Part shown: piece by piece, positions 55,794 to 64,000 of the stretch
Layout: each line of letters opens with the position of its first letter
Numbering within the stretch: position 1 is the stretch's first letter
NCBI GenBank assembly: GCA_964567755.1
Contig: CAZMNW010000023.1
Span: 1 to 64,000 of the forward strand
Length of the DNA stretch: 64,000 nucleotides
DNA from: DASRJW01 sp964567755
Lineage (GTDB): Bacteria; Krumholzibacteriota; Krumholzibacteriia; G020349025
Direction: 5' to 3'
Notes under the pieces: model-generated
Seen by the model: only the letters and a program-made list of their open reading frames with translations
Database searches by the model: none
Told to the model about the DNA's origin: nothing
Translations under genes and position numbers: made by a program

Positions 55794-58318
55794 AATCTAT
55801 CGCGCGCATCACTGCCTCTGCGGGGGTCGCGCCCGCAGAGGAGGCTCCGGCCACAGCGCACTGCGACAGCGCAACCGCTGTCGGGACTCTCGCTGCCACA
55901 ACGCACGGCAACCCCGCCAATCGTCTCGCATCCGGGACGCCGAGTGCGACCGCCATGATCTGCGGCGTCGATGTCGGCAGCACGACATGCAAGTACTTGC
56001 TGGCAACATCAAAGGGCGAGACCATCGCTCAGGCCTATGAACGGCACAACACCCGCCAAGCCGAAAAGGTGCTCGACTTCCTCCGGCGGCTCGAGCAGGA
56101 ACATGGCTTGAGCGCCGGGCGCGACCACGTTTTCTTCACCGGCTCCGGCGCCGGGCTGATTGCGCCGCTCGTGGGCGGCAAGATGGTGCAGGAGGTGGTC
56201 GCGGTGGCGGCCGCCGTCGAGCGCTTGCATCCGGAGGTGTCCTTCGTCAGCGAGATCGGCGGCGAGGACATGAAGACGATCTTCTTCACCGGCCAGGGCT
56301 CGATGCGCAGCAAGCAGGTGCTCATGCAGAGTGCCTGCTCCGGGGGCACCGGAACATTCGTCGAAAAGACAGCGCGCAAGCTGAACATCCCGCTCGAGCA
56401 GCTTTCGGACATGCGCTACACCGGGTACACGCTGCACAAGGTGAGCAGCAAGTGTGGCATCTTCGCCGAAGCCGACTCCAACACGTTGCTCAAGGCTGGC
56501 GTGCCCGTGGAGGAGATCATCGCCTCGTTGTTCGAGGCCGTGGTGTATCAGAACCTCTCTTCGCTCACGCGCGGCAATACCCCGATGCCGCAGATCCTGC
56601 TCCTCGGCGGCCCCAACCTCTTTTTCAAGGGCCTGCAGGAAGCCTGGCGCCACCATCTGACCCGTCTGTGGGCAGAGCGCAAGATCGAATTCCCCGCAGG
56701 GACGTCTCCAGAGGACTCGATCCTGGTGCCGCAAGAGGCGCTGTATTACGCGGCGCTCGGCTGTGTCGAGACCGGCATGCGCGAACCGGCGCACGTCGGG
56801 CTCTACAGTGGCGCCGACAAGCTGCAATGGTGGATCGAAATCGGGCAGCACGAGGAGAAGAAGAAGTCGGGCCGCGGTGGCCTGTGGACCACTGTGGAAG
56901 AACTCGAGGCTTTCAAAGCACTGTATGGCGACGGCAACAACGGCAATGGCAACGGCACCAACGGCAATGGTCATGCTTCTGGCAACGGCAACGGCAACGG
57001 CAATGGTCATCCCGTGGCGCATGTCGAAGGCAACGGCCACGACTTGCCTGCCGGCGCCGAGAACGGCAACGGCCGCGCTTCGGCCGTCGTCGCGTGCGGT
57101 GGCGAGGCCGTGTTCCCCACCCAGGACATGGGCGCCCACAGCTCTCTCGACGCCAAGAAAACGCGGGTCGCCGAAATCGTCGTCGGTTGCGATTTCGGCT
57201 CCACCACGGCGAAAGCCGTCTGCCTGGGACCGGACAAGGAGATCGTTTTCTCCTGTTACGCCCTCAGCAAAGGCAATCCGATCGAGGACGCCAAGTCGCT
57301 GTTCCAGCAGATCGAAGCGGGAATCGATGGCGCGCGCATCGCCGGGCTCGGAATCACCGGCTACGGCAAGGATCTGCTCAAGACGATCGTCGGTGCCGAC
57401 TGCGCCGTGGTCGAGACCATCGCGCACGCGACGGCTGGCCTGCGTTACTTCCCCGACGCCGACTGCATCTGCGACGTGGGCGGAGTCGACGTCAAGATCA
57501 TGATCCTTCGCAACGGCACGGTGTCCGATTTCCGCTTGAACTCCCAGTGCTCTTCGGGCAATGGCGCCTTTTTACAGGGGGTCGCCGAGCAATTCGGTAT
57601 TCCGCTGACGGAGATGGCCGACGGCGCCTTCCGCGCCGAGGCCATCCCCCAGCTTTCCATGGGTTGTGGCGTCTTCTTGCAGAGCGACATCGTCAACCAA
57701 CAACGCAAGGGCTGGCAGGCAGAGGAAATCTTGGGTGCCCTCTGCGCCATCCTGCCGCTCAACGTGTGGATCTACGCTGGCGGTCTCAACAACGTCGGGC
57801 AGGTGGGCCGCAAGTTCATCCTCCAGGGCGGCACGCACAAGAACCTCGCCGTGGTGAAAACCCAGGTGGATTTCATCAAATCGAAGGTGCCGGACGCCGA
57901 GATCTTCGTGCACCCGTATTCCGGCGAGGCCGGTGCCATCGGCGCGGCTCTCGTCGCGCTCGACTGGTGGGAGAATGGCGGTCGCAGCGCGTTCCGTGGC
58001 TTCGACACCATCCAAGAGCTCAACTACAAGACCTCGACATCCACCGACACGGTGTGCCATTGGTGTCCGGTCAATTGCCAGCGCAGCTTCATCGACGTCG
58101 AGCTCGCAGGCGGTGCCGGCCGCGAGTGGAGCAACGTCCGCCTGGAGCAGGGCTGGGAACGCGTCATCGTCAACAACTCATGTCCCAAGGGTCTGGTGGA
58201 AGACGCCAACGAGATGCGCGTCATCAAGACCGAGATGGAAAAAACGCGAAATGATTTCCCGAACGTTGCCGACCTGGTTCGCAAAGAAGCGTTCCGCCGC
58301 GTCGTCGCCAGCGTCTGA
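55790..58318 (+). CDS. tandem acyl-CoA dehydratase activase (BcrAD/BadFG x2)
   Basis: An 842-residue protein with two ASKHA ATPase modules. It starts at a GTG overlapping the upstream stop (GTGA); an ATG at 55955 is an alternative. Module 1: GVDVGSTTCKYLLA near 58, SACSGGTGTFVEK near 182 and SSKCGIFAEAD near 218, whose Cys bind the shared [4Fe-4S] cluster. Module 2: GCDFGSTTAKAVCL near 466, DVGGVDVKIMIL, CSSGNGAFLQG and MGCGVFLQSD near 623. An Asn-Gly-rich linker joins them. The C-terminus has HWCPVNCQRS and NNSCPKG. It uses ATP to push an electron into the dehydratase partner. Confidence 0.88.
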   Translation: MKSIARITASAGVAPAEEAPATAHCDSATAVGTLAATTHGNPANRLASGTPSATAMICGVDVGSTTCKYLLATSKGETIAQAYERHNTRQAEKVLDFLRRLEQEHGLSAGRDHVFFTGSGAGLIAPLVGGKMVQEVVAVAAAVERLHPEVSFVSEIGGEDMKTIFFTGQGSMRSKQVLMQSACSGGTGTFVEKTARKLNIPLEQLSDMRYTGYTLHKVSSKCGIFAEADSNTLLKAGVPVEEIIASLFEAVVYQNLSSLTRGNTPMPQILLLGGPNLFFKGLQEAWRHHLTRLWAERKIEFPAGTSPEDSILVPQEALYYAALGCVETGMREPAHVGLYSGADKLQWWIEIGQHEEKKKSGRGGLWTTVEELEAFKALYGDGNNGNGNGTNGNGHASGNGNGNGNGHPVAHVEGNGHDLPAGAENGNGRASAVVACGGEAVFPTQDMGAHSSLDAKKTRVAEIVVGCDFGSTTAKAVCLGPDKEIVFSCYALSKGNPIEDAKSLFQQIEAGIDGARIAGLGITGYGKDLLKTIVGADCAVVETIAHATAGLRYFPDADCICDVGGVDVKIMILRNGTVSDFRLNSQCSSGNGAFLQGVAEQFGIPLTEMADGAFRAEAIPQLSMGCGVFLQSDIVNQQRKGWQAEEILGALCAILPLNVWIYAGGLNNVGQVGRKFILQGGTHKNLAVVKTQVDFIKSKVPDAEIFVHPYSGEAGAIGAALVALDWWENGGRSAFRGFDTIQELNYKTSTSTDTVCHWCPVNCQRSFIDVELAGGAGREWSNVRLEQGWERVIVNNSCPKGLVEDANEMRVIKTEMEKTRNDFPNVADLVRKEAFRRVVASV
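56931..57084 (+). repeat. Asn-Gly low-complexity linker coding repeat
   Basis: Repeated AACGGCAATGGC-type hexamers encode runs of Asn-Gly between the two ATPase modules (for example GNGNGTNGNGHASGNGNGNG). The repeats are imperfect and interspersed with His and Ala, so the length may vary by slippage between strains. It likely forms a flexible tether. Confidence 0.8.
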
Positions 58319-59432
58319 TCGCTCGCGACTGCGCGTCGGCATCCCCAAGGCGCTCAACGTCTGGAGCACGCACCAGTTCTGGGTGGGCTTCCTGCAGCAT
58401 TTGGGCATCAAGCCGCACAACATCGTCTTCAGCTCCGACTCCTCGGAGGAGCAATTCCGCGACTTCGGCAAGGGCCGGGTGACCGTCGACTGCTGTTATC
58501 CAGTCAAGGTCATCGCCGCGCACTACGGCGAGCTCGTTTTTGGCCAGAAACAGAAGATCGACGTGCTGCTGAGCCCGATGATCTACTCGCTGCCTTCGGT
58601 GCTGCAGGGCAACGTCAAGGACACGCTCACCTGCACGCGCGTCATGGCGGGTCCGGAGAACATCAAGGCCGGTTTCATGAAGGAACGCGACCTGTTCGCC
58701 GAGAATGGCGTCATCTATGCCTCGCCATTCGTGTCTTTTGCCGAGCCCGAGGTCGTGCCTTCCCAGCTGCACGAGTCGCTGGCGGAAGCCCTGCACATCG
58801 ACTACGCCGAGACCGAGCGCGCGGTGCGCGCCGGCTACGAGGCGCTGGACGCTTTCAATCGCAAGGCACGCCAGCAGTCACGCGACGTGCTCAGTTGGTG
58901 CGTGCGCGAGAAAAAACCCTGCATGCTGGTGCTCGGCCGTCCCTACCACATGGACACCGGCATCGGCCACGAGATCGAAGCCGAGCTGCAAGCGCACGGC
59001 TATCCAATGCTCTGGATGCAGTACTTCCCCATCGACGACGACTTGATGCAATGGCTCTTCGGTGACGAGATCCGCGCCGGACGCATCAAGAGCCCGTTCG
59101 ACATCTCGGACGTGTGGAGCTCGTCGTACAGCAGCAACACCAACGAGATCCTCTGGGGCGCCAAGGTGGCCGCGCGCTGCCCCTGGATCACTTGCGTCAT
59201 TCGTTTCTCGAGCTACGAGTGCGGCATGGACCAGCCCACCTACACGCCGACGCAGAAAATCGTCGAGGCATCCGGCACGCTGTTCTTCAAGTTCGGGGAC
59301 CTCGACTCCACCAAGCCTGCAGGATCCATCCGGATCCGCGTCGAGACCATCGTCCACTACGCCGGCAAGTATTCGGGCGCCATCATCGAGAAGAAACTGG
59401 CGGTCATGCCTCCAGCCTGCCCCTTGATCTAA
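58251..59432 (+). CDS. acyl-CoA dehydratase activase-related protein (DUF2229-like)
   Basis: A 393-residue protein beginning RVGIPKALNVWSTHQFWVGF at about residue 28, the start of the DUF2229 domain that follows the activase modules in single-chain homologues. DCCYPVKVIAAHYGEL near 80 and LLSPMIYSLPS contain its conserved Cys and Pro. LGRPYHMDTGIGHEIEAELQ near 228 is the second conserved block. ATG 58251 overlaps the activase gene by 68 bases; TTG 58266 is another option. It is the third gene of the operon and likely a structural partner of the activase. Confidence 0.8.
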   Translation: MISRTLPTWFAKKRSAASSPASDRSRLRVGIPKALNVWSTHQFWVGFLQHLGIKPHNIVFSSDSSEEQFRDFGKGRVTVDCCYPVKVIAAHYGELVFGQKQKIDVLLSPMIYSLPSVLQGNVKDTLTCTRVMAGPENIKAGFMKERDLFAENGVIYASPFVSFAEPEVVPSQLHESLAEALHIDYAETERAVRAGYEALDAFNRKARQQSRDVLSWCVREKKPCMLVLGRPYHMDTGIGHEIEAELQAHGYPMLWMQYFPIDDDLMQWLFGDEIRAGRIKSPFDISDVWSSSYSSNTNEILWGAKVAARCPWITCVIRFSSYECGMDQPTYTPTQKIVEASGTLFFKFGDLDSTKPAGSIRIRVETIVHYAGKYSGAIIEKKLAVMPPACPLI

Positions 59433-59520
59433 CGACGCGGATCGCGGCAGCTGCCGACCCAGAAAACTTGTTATTTCACTATGAATTAGCATAAATGTTG
59501 CATGATTAGATGTTAGACCA
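59433..59520. other. A/T-rich spacer before the glutamine synthetase gene
   Basis: Drops suddenly to A/T-rich sequence after the operon. CGGCAGCTGCCG near 59442 is a perfect palindrome but has no loop or T-run to make it a clear terminator. Confidence 0.35.
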
Positions 59521-59548
59521 TTGACAGGTGAGGCTAATCAGGTAATCT
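59521..59548 (+). promoter_or_regulatory. sigma-70 promoter of the glutamine synthetase gene
   Basis: TTGACA at 59521-59526 is a perfect -35 box. TAATCT at 59543-59548 follows after 16 bases. The start codon is about 40 bases downstream with GAGGAG (59577-59582) as ribosome site. Confidence 0.55.
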
Positions 59549-59590
59549 CTGGCCTCCTTGACTCGTCTCAGATCCGCGAGGAGCCCGCCG

Positions 59591-61021
59591 ATGCAGCCGT
59601 TGCGCGATTTCCTGGAGATTCCATACGACCAGCTCGAAGACATGAACCTCGCCGCCAAGGCCGACCGCTTGGCGCGCAAGGCGCCGGAAAAGATCCGCGA
59701 GTTGCGGGCCAAGTACCTGACCGACGAGAAGCGCATCAAGGCGGTCACGGTGTGCTTCACCGATCTCGAGGGCCGGCTGCACATGCTCGATTACGACAAG
59801 AAGTTCCTGCTCAAGGCGTACGACAACCTGACTTTCGATGGATCGTCGATTCGTGGGTTCTCGCGTCAGGCCGAGTCGGACTTGCGACTCGCCATCGACT
59901 GGCCGGCTTTCTACTGGCTGCCTGCCGACGTCTTCGGCCCCGGCAAGGTCCTCGTTTTCGGCGAAGTGCAGGATCAGGACGGCTCGCTGTACGCTGGAGA
60001 CCTCCGCGCGCGCTTGAAGGCCTATTGCACCGAGCTCGCCAAGAAGGAAATGGTCGCCCAGGCATCGAACGAGATCGAGGGATTCCTGTTCAACGGGCGC
60101 GATTCCGAACGTCGCTATGGCGACACCGGGGGCTTCGACTTCATCTCCACCGGCGGCTACTACCACTCACTGCCCGGAGATGCGCTGCGCCGTTTCATCG
60201 ACACGGCGGCAGAAGTTCAGCGCGCTCTCGGCTTTGCCAACGAAAAGGACCACCCCGAGGTGGCGCCGTCGCAGTTCGAGATGAACTACAGTTACACCGA
60301 GGCCACCATCGCGGCCGACCAGGTGCAGCTCTACAAGCTCGTCGCGCGCCAGGTCGCTGCGCAGATGCAGATGACGGCCTGCTTTCTGCCCAAGCCGGTG
60401 GCTGGCGTGAACGGCAACGGCATGCACACCAACATGTCGGTGGCCAAAGGCGGCAAGAATCTCTTCTTCGACAAGAAGGGGCAGGACGGTCTTTCCAAGC
60501 TGGCGTGGGGCTTCATCAACCGCATTCTGGCCAATGGCAACGATGTTTGTCTGGTGCTCAACTCCAGCGTCAACTCCTACCGGCGGCTGGATCCTCACTT
60601 CGAGGCCCCGAACCAGATCAAAGTCTCGCCCAGTGACCGGGGCTCCATGGTGCGCATTCCCATCGGCAACGAGCGCACGGCGCGCATCGAGGTGCGTTCC
60701 ATCGCGCCCGACGCGAACCCGTATCTCGCCATCTATACTCTGCTGCGCACCGGCCTCGAGGGGCCGCTTCCCGACGACGACAGCGACGGCAAGCGCCCGC
60801 GCACCCGCTTCCTGCCCGACAACATCTACGACGCCACGCGTCTCTTCAAAGCCAGTCGCTTCATGGAGGACATTCTCGGCAGCCAAGTGCACGAGAAGTT
60901 CGCCGAGCTCAAGCTCGCTTCTGCCGAGCGTTGCCCGAAGGCCTTGGGATCACGGATCAAGAGCAGCGAGATCCTCTTCCACCACGAGGTCACCAACCAG
61001 TATCTGTGGTCGCAGTTCTGA
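59591..61021 (+). CDS. glnA: glutamine synthetase, type I
   Basis: A 476-residue enzyme making glutamine from glutamate, ammonia and ATP. ATG 59591 follows GAGGAG at eight bases. NLTFDGSSIRGF near 76-87 is the family signature with the Asp loop. NEIEGFLFN near 160 has the metal Glu residues. KPVAGVNGNGMHTNMSV near 267-283 is the ATP/glutamate site, and NRILANGNDVCLVLNSSVNS gives the flexible loop region. At the adenylylation position LPDNIYDATRLF keeps a Tyr but not the NLYDLP context, so control by GlnE is doubtful. Confidence 0.92.
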   Translation: MQPLRDFLEIPYDQLEDMNLAAKADRLARKAPEKIRELRAKYLTDEKRIKAVTVCFTDLEGRLHMLDYDKKFLLKAYDNLTFDGSSIRGFSRQAESDLRLAIDWPAFYWLPADVFGPGKVLVFGEVQDQDGSLYAGDLRARLKAYCTELAKKEMVAQASNEIEGFLFNGRDSERRYGDTGGFDFISTGGYYHSLPGDALRRFIDTAAEVQRALGFANEKDHPEVAPSQFEMNYSYTEATIAADQVQLYKLVARQVAAQMQMTACFLPKPVAGVNGNGMHTNMSVAKGGKNLFFDKKGQDGLSKLAWGFINRILANGNDVCLVLNSSVNSYRRLDPHFEAPNQIKVSPSDRGSMVRIPIGNERTARIEVRSIAPDANPYLAIYTLLRTGLEGPLPDDDSDGKRPRTRFLPDNIYDATRLFKASRFMEDILGSQVHEKFAELKLASAERCPKALGSRIKSSEILFHHEVTNQYLWSQF

Positions 61022-61041
61022 ACGTTGGGTCGGCAGGAGCA

Positions 61042-64000
61042 TCACTTCAAGATCACGCCGCGGCGCGAGTGCCCGTCCAGCCGCAAGTCGAGCGGGCGGG
61101 AGAGATGCACGTGGCGCAGAAACGTCGTCTCGCGTTCGGCGGGCTGAGAATCGAGCCAGGCGAAGTCCACGAACCCCCCGCCGGTGCGTTGATTCACCGT
61201 GAAGTAACCGATACCGAACGACGTCAGATTCTGGAAGAAATGCGTGCCTTCGGAAGGCTCGACGGAAAGGTCGTCGAGGTCGGTCTCGATCATGGCGCGG
61301 GCGCCTGAGATCTGGCGCCACTCGACGGGGATCCCGAGCCAGCGGTCGGCCGTGCCCCATCGGCCTGGTCCCACGAGCAGGTAGGGCCGTCCCTGTTCGC
61401 CGAGGGTATGGTTGAGGATCCCGACCTCGGCACCGATGTCGGCGGTGCGACTGCGCTCGAACGTTTGCGGCCGGACGTAGACGACGTCGCGAATGTCGCG
61501 CACACGGCCGTGCCCAAGTGCGTGCTCGGTGGAACAAAGAACATCCGCAGGGGAGATTCGTTGCAACAGATCGTCGAGGTTCTCGGTGCCCGCCTCGACG
61601 GCCATCGGTCGGATCTGCACCACGGCGAATTCCGCGTTGCCGCTGCCGCCGCGCACATTGACGGCGAACTCGATCTCCACCTCACAGCTCATGGCCTCGC
61701 GACCGATGTCGAGGAGTCGCCGCAAAATCTCGGCGAGCGGAAACAATCCGCCTTTGAGAATCGGTGCAAAGGTGACGAGAGGGACACCGCGTCGAGACAA
61801 TCCGTCGTAGACCGCATCGTTGTCCTGTGAGTACACCGAGGCCACGACGCCGAGAGTGCCGTGGGCGGCGGCGGCGGCGAGATCGAGCTGTACCAAAGTG
61901 TCGTCGTGTTCGTTGGGCTGCGGGGAAAGGTGGTGTTCGAGATCGAGCGCGTAGAACTCGCGTTGCGCCGAACGCATGATCTGCGACGTGCCGGAGAACT
62001 GCGGAATCGCGCACGGCGCCGCCGGCGAGAACCGCACCGCCTTGCCGCCCTCGACCACTGTGCGCCCGAGCCCGAGCGCGACAATGGCGATTCCGCCCTC
62101 GGCCGTGAGGTCGAGCACCGGATAGAAGTTGAACGAGCGCGCCACGCCGGCGAAATCCGGATAGAAGTATCGTCCGTGCTGGCGGCCGACGAGCTGCTGC
62201 AACACAACCGCCATTTTCTCTTCTTCCGGGCGGTAAGGCGTATTGACGAGATAGGCCTTGGCATTGCGGGAGAACGTCGAGGCGTAGACGAGCTTCACTG
62301 CGGCGCAAAGATCCTCGAGACGCACCTGCGGTTCGGGGTGATTGTTCGGCAGCATGACGGTGCGATAGATGCCGGCGAAGGGCTGGTCATAGGAGTCCTC
62401 GAGCAGGCTCGACGAACGTACCGCGATGGGATAGCGGATGCGCTCGACGAAGGCGCGCAGGTCCTGCATCGTCGCCTGCGACAGTCGGCCGTCGAGAAAC
62501 GCGCCCGCGATCAGCTCGTCCGGCGAATCGGAAAGCGCCAGCGCCGACAGGTGATTCTCGTGCATGAACTGCTCGAAGATGTCGGTCCCGATGACCGCGG
62601 CCGCAGGCACGTAGAGGCGAACGCCGTCCTGCTCGACGCCGCCCCGGCGCGCCAGCCAGGCGTTGATGAATCCCAGACCGCGCCCCTTGCCACCCATGGA
62701 GCCCGTCCCGATGCGGGCGAACCCGCTCTTGGCGTCGAACTCGTGTGCGAAGTCGGCAACGACACCGCGGCGTGTCTCGGCATAGAGCTGGCTGAAGGAG
62801 TCGATCAAGTACTGGCGCAGACCTTCGATGCTGGGGAACTCGTCCACCGTCACCGGTCGCATGCGTACCGCGAGCGCGAACTCCGTGCGCGCCATGCACC
62901 AGTTCGAGAAATGGTTGCGCGAGGCGTGATAGCGCAGGGATTCCTCCGGCACCTGCCGCAGCATTTCCCGCATGCCGGCCAAGTTGCGGGCGCGCCCGAC
63001 CTCGCTGCCATCGGGCAGCACGAAGACAAAGTCACCGAATCCAAGGCTCGTTTCCAGGAAACGCAGGATTTCCTTGTGCAGGTGTTTCGAACCCTTGTGC
63101 AAGAAGGCGGCCCCGAGCGCATGCGCCTTCGGCGCCAGCTCGGCATCGTAGGATTGAATGAGGGCCGGCATATCCGGATCGACCTGCTTCACCCGCTGCA
63201 CGAACTCGAGCCCCGCCTCGGGCTCGATGCTGCCGCCACGCGCGAACCGCGCATCGGAGATGATGCCCAGCGTGAAAGCGCGGTACTGTTCGTAGAGCGC
63301 CCAGCCATCCTCGTACGTCTCTGCCAGCAGGATTTTGGGACGCGCCTTGAGCCGCCGCAGCCGCTGGCGCGCATTGGCCACGTCACCAATCAGCGCCTGT
63401 GTCTGTTTCATGAGCTCGGCGTAGAGGAATGGCAAGTACGTCGAGTAAAAACGCACCGAGTTCTCGATCAGGATGATCGTGCGCACGCCGGCATGGTTGG
63501 TGTCGTTCTCGACGTTTTCGCGGTCCTCGATGTACTTGATGATGGCGAGGAACAACGTCGTGTCGCCGCGCCAGACGAACACCTGATCGAAGACGTTGCC
63601 GACATTCTGGTCCTTGACGCGGCTGGCGCTGGCGGGGCTATCGGCCAGCAGCACCAATGGCAAATCCGGCCGCTTCTCCTTCAGGCTGCGACCAAACTGC
63701 AGCACGTCCATGTCGCCCAACCGCGTCATCGAGATGACGAGATCGATCGGACGCGTCTCGAGCACGTGCTGCGCCGCCTCGCCGGTCGAAACTTGGGTGA
63801 TGTGCGGGGCATGACTCAGGCGGAAATCGAGGAATTCGGCATCGAGGCTCTCGGCCAACCGCCCGTCTTCTTCCAAGATGTATGAATCGTACTGGCTGGA
63901 GACGAGCAAGACCTCGCGGATGCGAAACGGCATGAGGTCGCGAAACGCCGCATAAGTGGGGTCGTACTTCTCCCACAGACTGCCGCCTGCACTACTCCGT
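61042..64000 (-). CDS. receiver-like/PPDK N-terminal domain protein (5' end outside window)
   Basis: At least 985 residues. The frame stays open from ATG 63933 to the window edge, and the upstream residues WEKYDPTYAAFRDLMPFR fit homologues, so 63933 is internal. After the first 35 visible residues come two receiver-like alpha/beta domains (about 25-300), the second with LAETYEDGWALYEQYR. From about 400 the PPDK-N ATP-grasp follows: GTGSMGGKGRGLGFINAWLA, then PIAVRSSSLLEDSYDQPFAG near 480. The His-swivel and PEP barrel of PPDK/PEP synthase are absent. It probably binds ATP and phosphorylates or regulates an unknown partner. Confidence 0.85.
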   Translation of the reverse strand, partial: RSSAGGSLWEKYDPTYAAFRDLMPFRIREVLLVSSQYDSYILEEDGRLAESLDAEFLDFRLSHAPHITQVSTGEAAQHVLETRPIDLVISMTRLGDMDVLQFGRSLKEKRPDLPLVLLADSPASASRVKDQNVGNVFDQVFVWRGDTTLFLAIIKYIEDRENVENDTNHAGVRTIILIENSVRFYSTYLPFLYAELMKQTQALIGDVANARQRLRRLKARPKILLAETYEDGWALYEQYRAFTLGIISDARFARGGSIEPEAGLEFVQRVKQVDPDMPALIQSYDAELAPKAHALGAAFLHKGSKHLHKEILRFLETSLGFGDFVFVLPDGSEVGRARNLAGMREMLRQVPEESLRYHASRNHFSNWCMARTEFALAVRMRPVTVDEFPSIEGLRQYLIDSFSQLYAETRRGVVADFAHEFDAKSGFARIGTGSMGGKGRGLGFINAWLARRGGVEQDGVRLYVPAAAVIGTDIFEQFMHENHLSALALSDSPDELIAGAFLDGRLSQATMQDLRAFVERIRYPIAVRSSSLLEDSYDQPFAGIYRTVMLPNNHPEPQVRLEDLCAAVKLVYASTFSRNAKAYLVNTPYRPEEEKMAVVLQQLVGRQHGRYFYPDFAGVARSFNFYPVLDLTAEGGIAIVALGLGRTVVEGGKAVRFSPAAPCAIPQFSGTSQIMRSAQREFYALDLEHHLSPQPNEHDDTLVQLDLAAAAAHGTLGVVASVYSQDNDAVYDGLSRRGVPLVTFAPILKGGLFPLAEILRRLLDIGREAMSCEVEIEFAVNVRGGSGNAEFAVVQIRPMAVEAGTENLDDLLQRISPADVLCSTEHALGHGRVRDIRDVVYVRPQTFERSRTADIGAEVGILNHTLGEQGRPYLLVGPGRWGTADRWLGIPVEWRQISGARAMIETDLDDLSVEPSEGTHFFQNLTSFGIGYFTVNQRTGGGFVDFAWLDSQPAERETTFLRHVHLSRPLDLRLDGHSRRGVILK

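Noticed and set aside
61042..63933. Pyruvate phosphate dikinase or PEP synthase
   Set aside because: Only the N-terminal nucleotide-binding domain is present; the catalytic His and PEP-binding barrel are absent.

Overview
The window looks like chromosomal DNA from an uncultured, high-GC, Gram-negative bacterium. It carries lipoprotein and outer-membrane export genes, an exosortase/PEP-CTERM system, an NHL-repeat secreted protein ending in a FlgD-Ig-like domain with a short basic tail (the layout of type IX-like sorted proteins), a DUF5117-type metalloprotease, a lipoprotein phosphatase and a split 2-hydroxyacyl-CoA dehydratase/activase system. This mix fits a lineage near Candidatus Eisenbacteria, Krumholzibacteriota or Latescibacteria better than a proteobacterium. 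That placement is an inference; no rRNA gene is present to settle it.

Positions 1-20,400 form a mosaic surface-polysaccharide island. It holds a NodB-type deacetylase, three Gfo/Idh/MocA dehydrogenases (two coupled to each other, one paired with a sugar epimerase-like SDR), a methyltransferase, family 2 and family 4 glycosyltransferases, a Wzx-type flippase and an exosortase-type glutamine amidotransferase. The genes are broken up by insertion-sequence debris: an IstB/IS66 mosaic, an IS3-family pseudogene with a surviving right end, a tyrosine recombinase followed by a second recombinase fused in frame to an IS66 tail, and a 34-bp-period repeat array. A lone secreted protein (12852-14159) with a near-consensus promoter sits between the IS remnants.

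Positions 20,400-41,500 are an exosortase A (XrtA)-type exopolysaccharide locus. On the plus strand are an O-antigen ligase/polymerase-like protein, exosortase, EpsI, deacetylase, GT4 and a PaaK-like adenylating enzyme. On the minus strand are WecB, a glutamate-dehydrogenase-like protein, a FemAB protein, an alpha/alpha-barrel protein, Wza, Wzz, a tyrosine kinase and two GT2 proteins. Two more GT4 genes and one PEP-CTERM substrate protein follow. Assembly, export, length control and protein sorting are therefore all represented. The initiating sugar-phosphate transferase and the PrsK/PrsR regulators are not in the window.

Positions 41,700-64,000 are uniformly GC-rich core-type DNA: an NHL protein, lspA, a CYTH protein, a PafA-like phosphatase and metalloprotease pair, an MFS transporter, aconitase, a TetR regulator, a three-gene acyl-CoA dehydratase/activase operon, glutamine synthetase, and a large receiver/PPDK-N protein that runs off the right edge. 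The clearest regulatory site is a 16-bp inverted repeat lying exactly in the -35/-10 spacer of the promoter in front of the activase operon, 150 bp downstream of the TetR gene.
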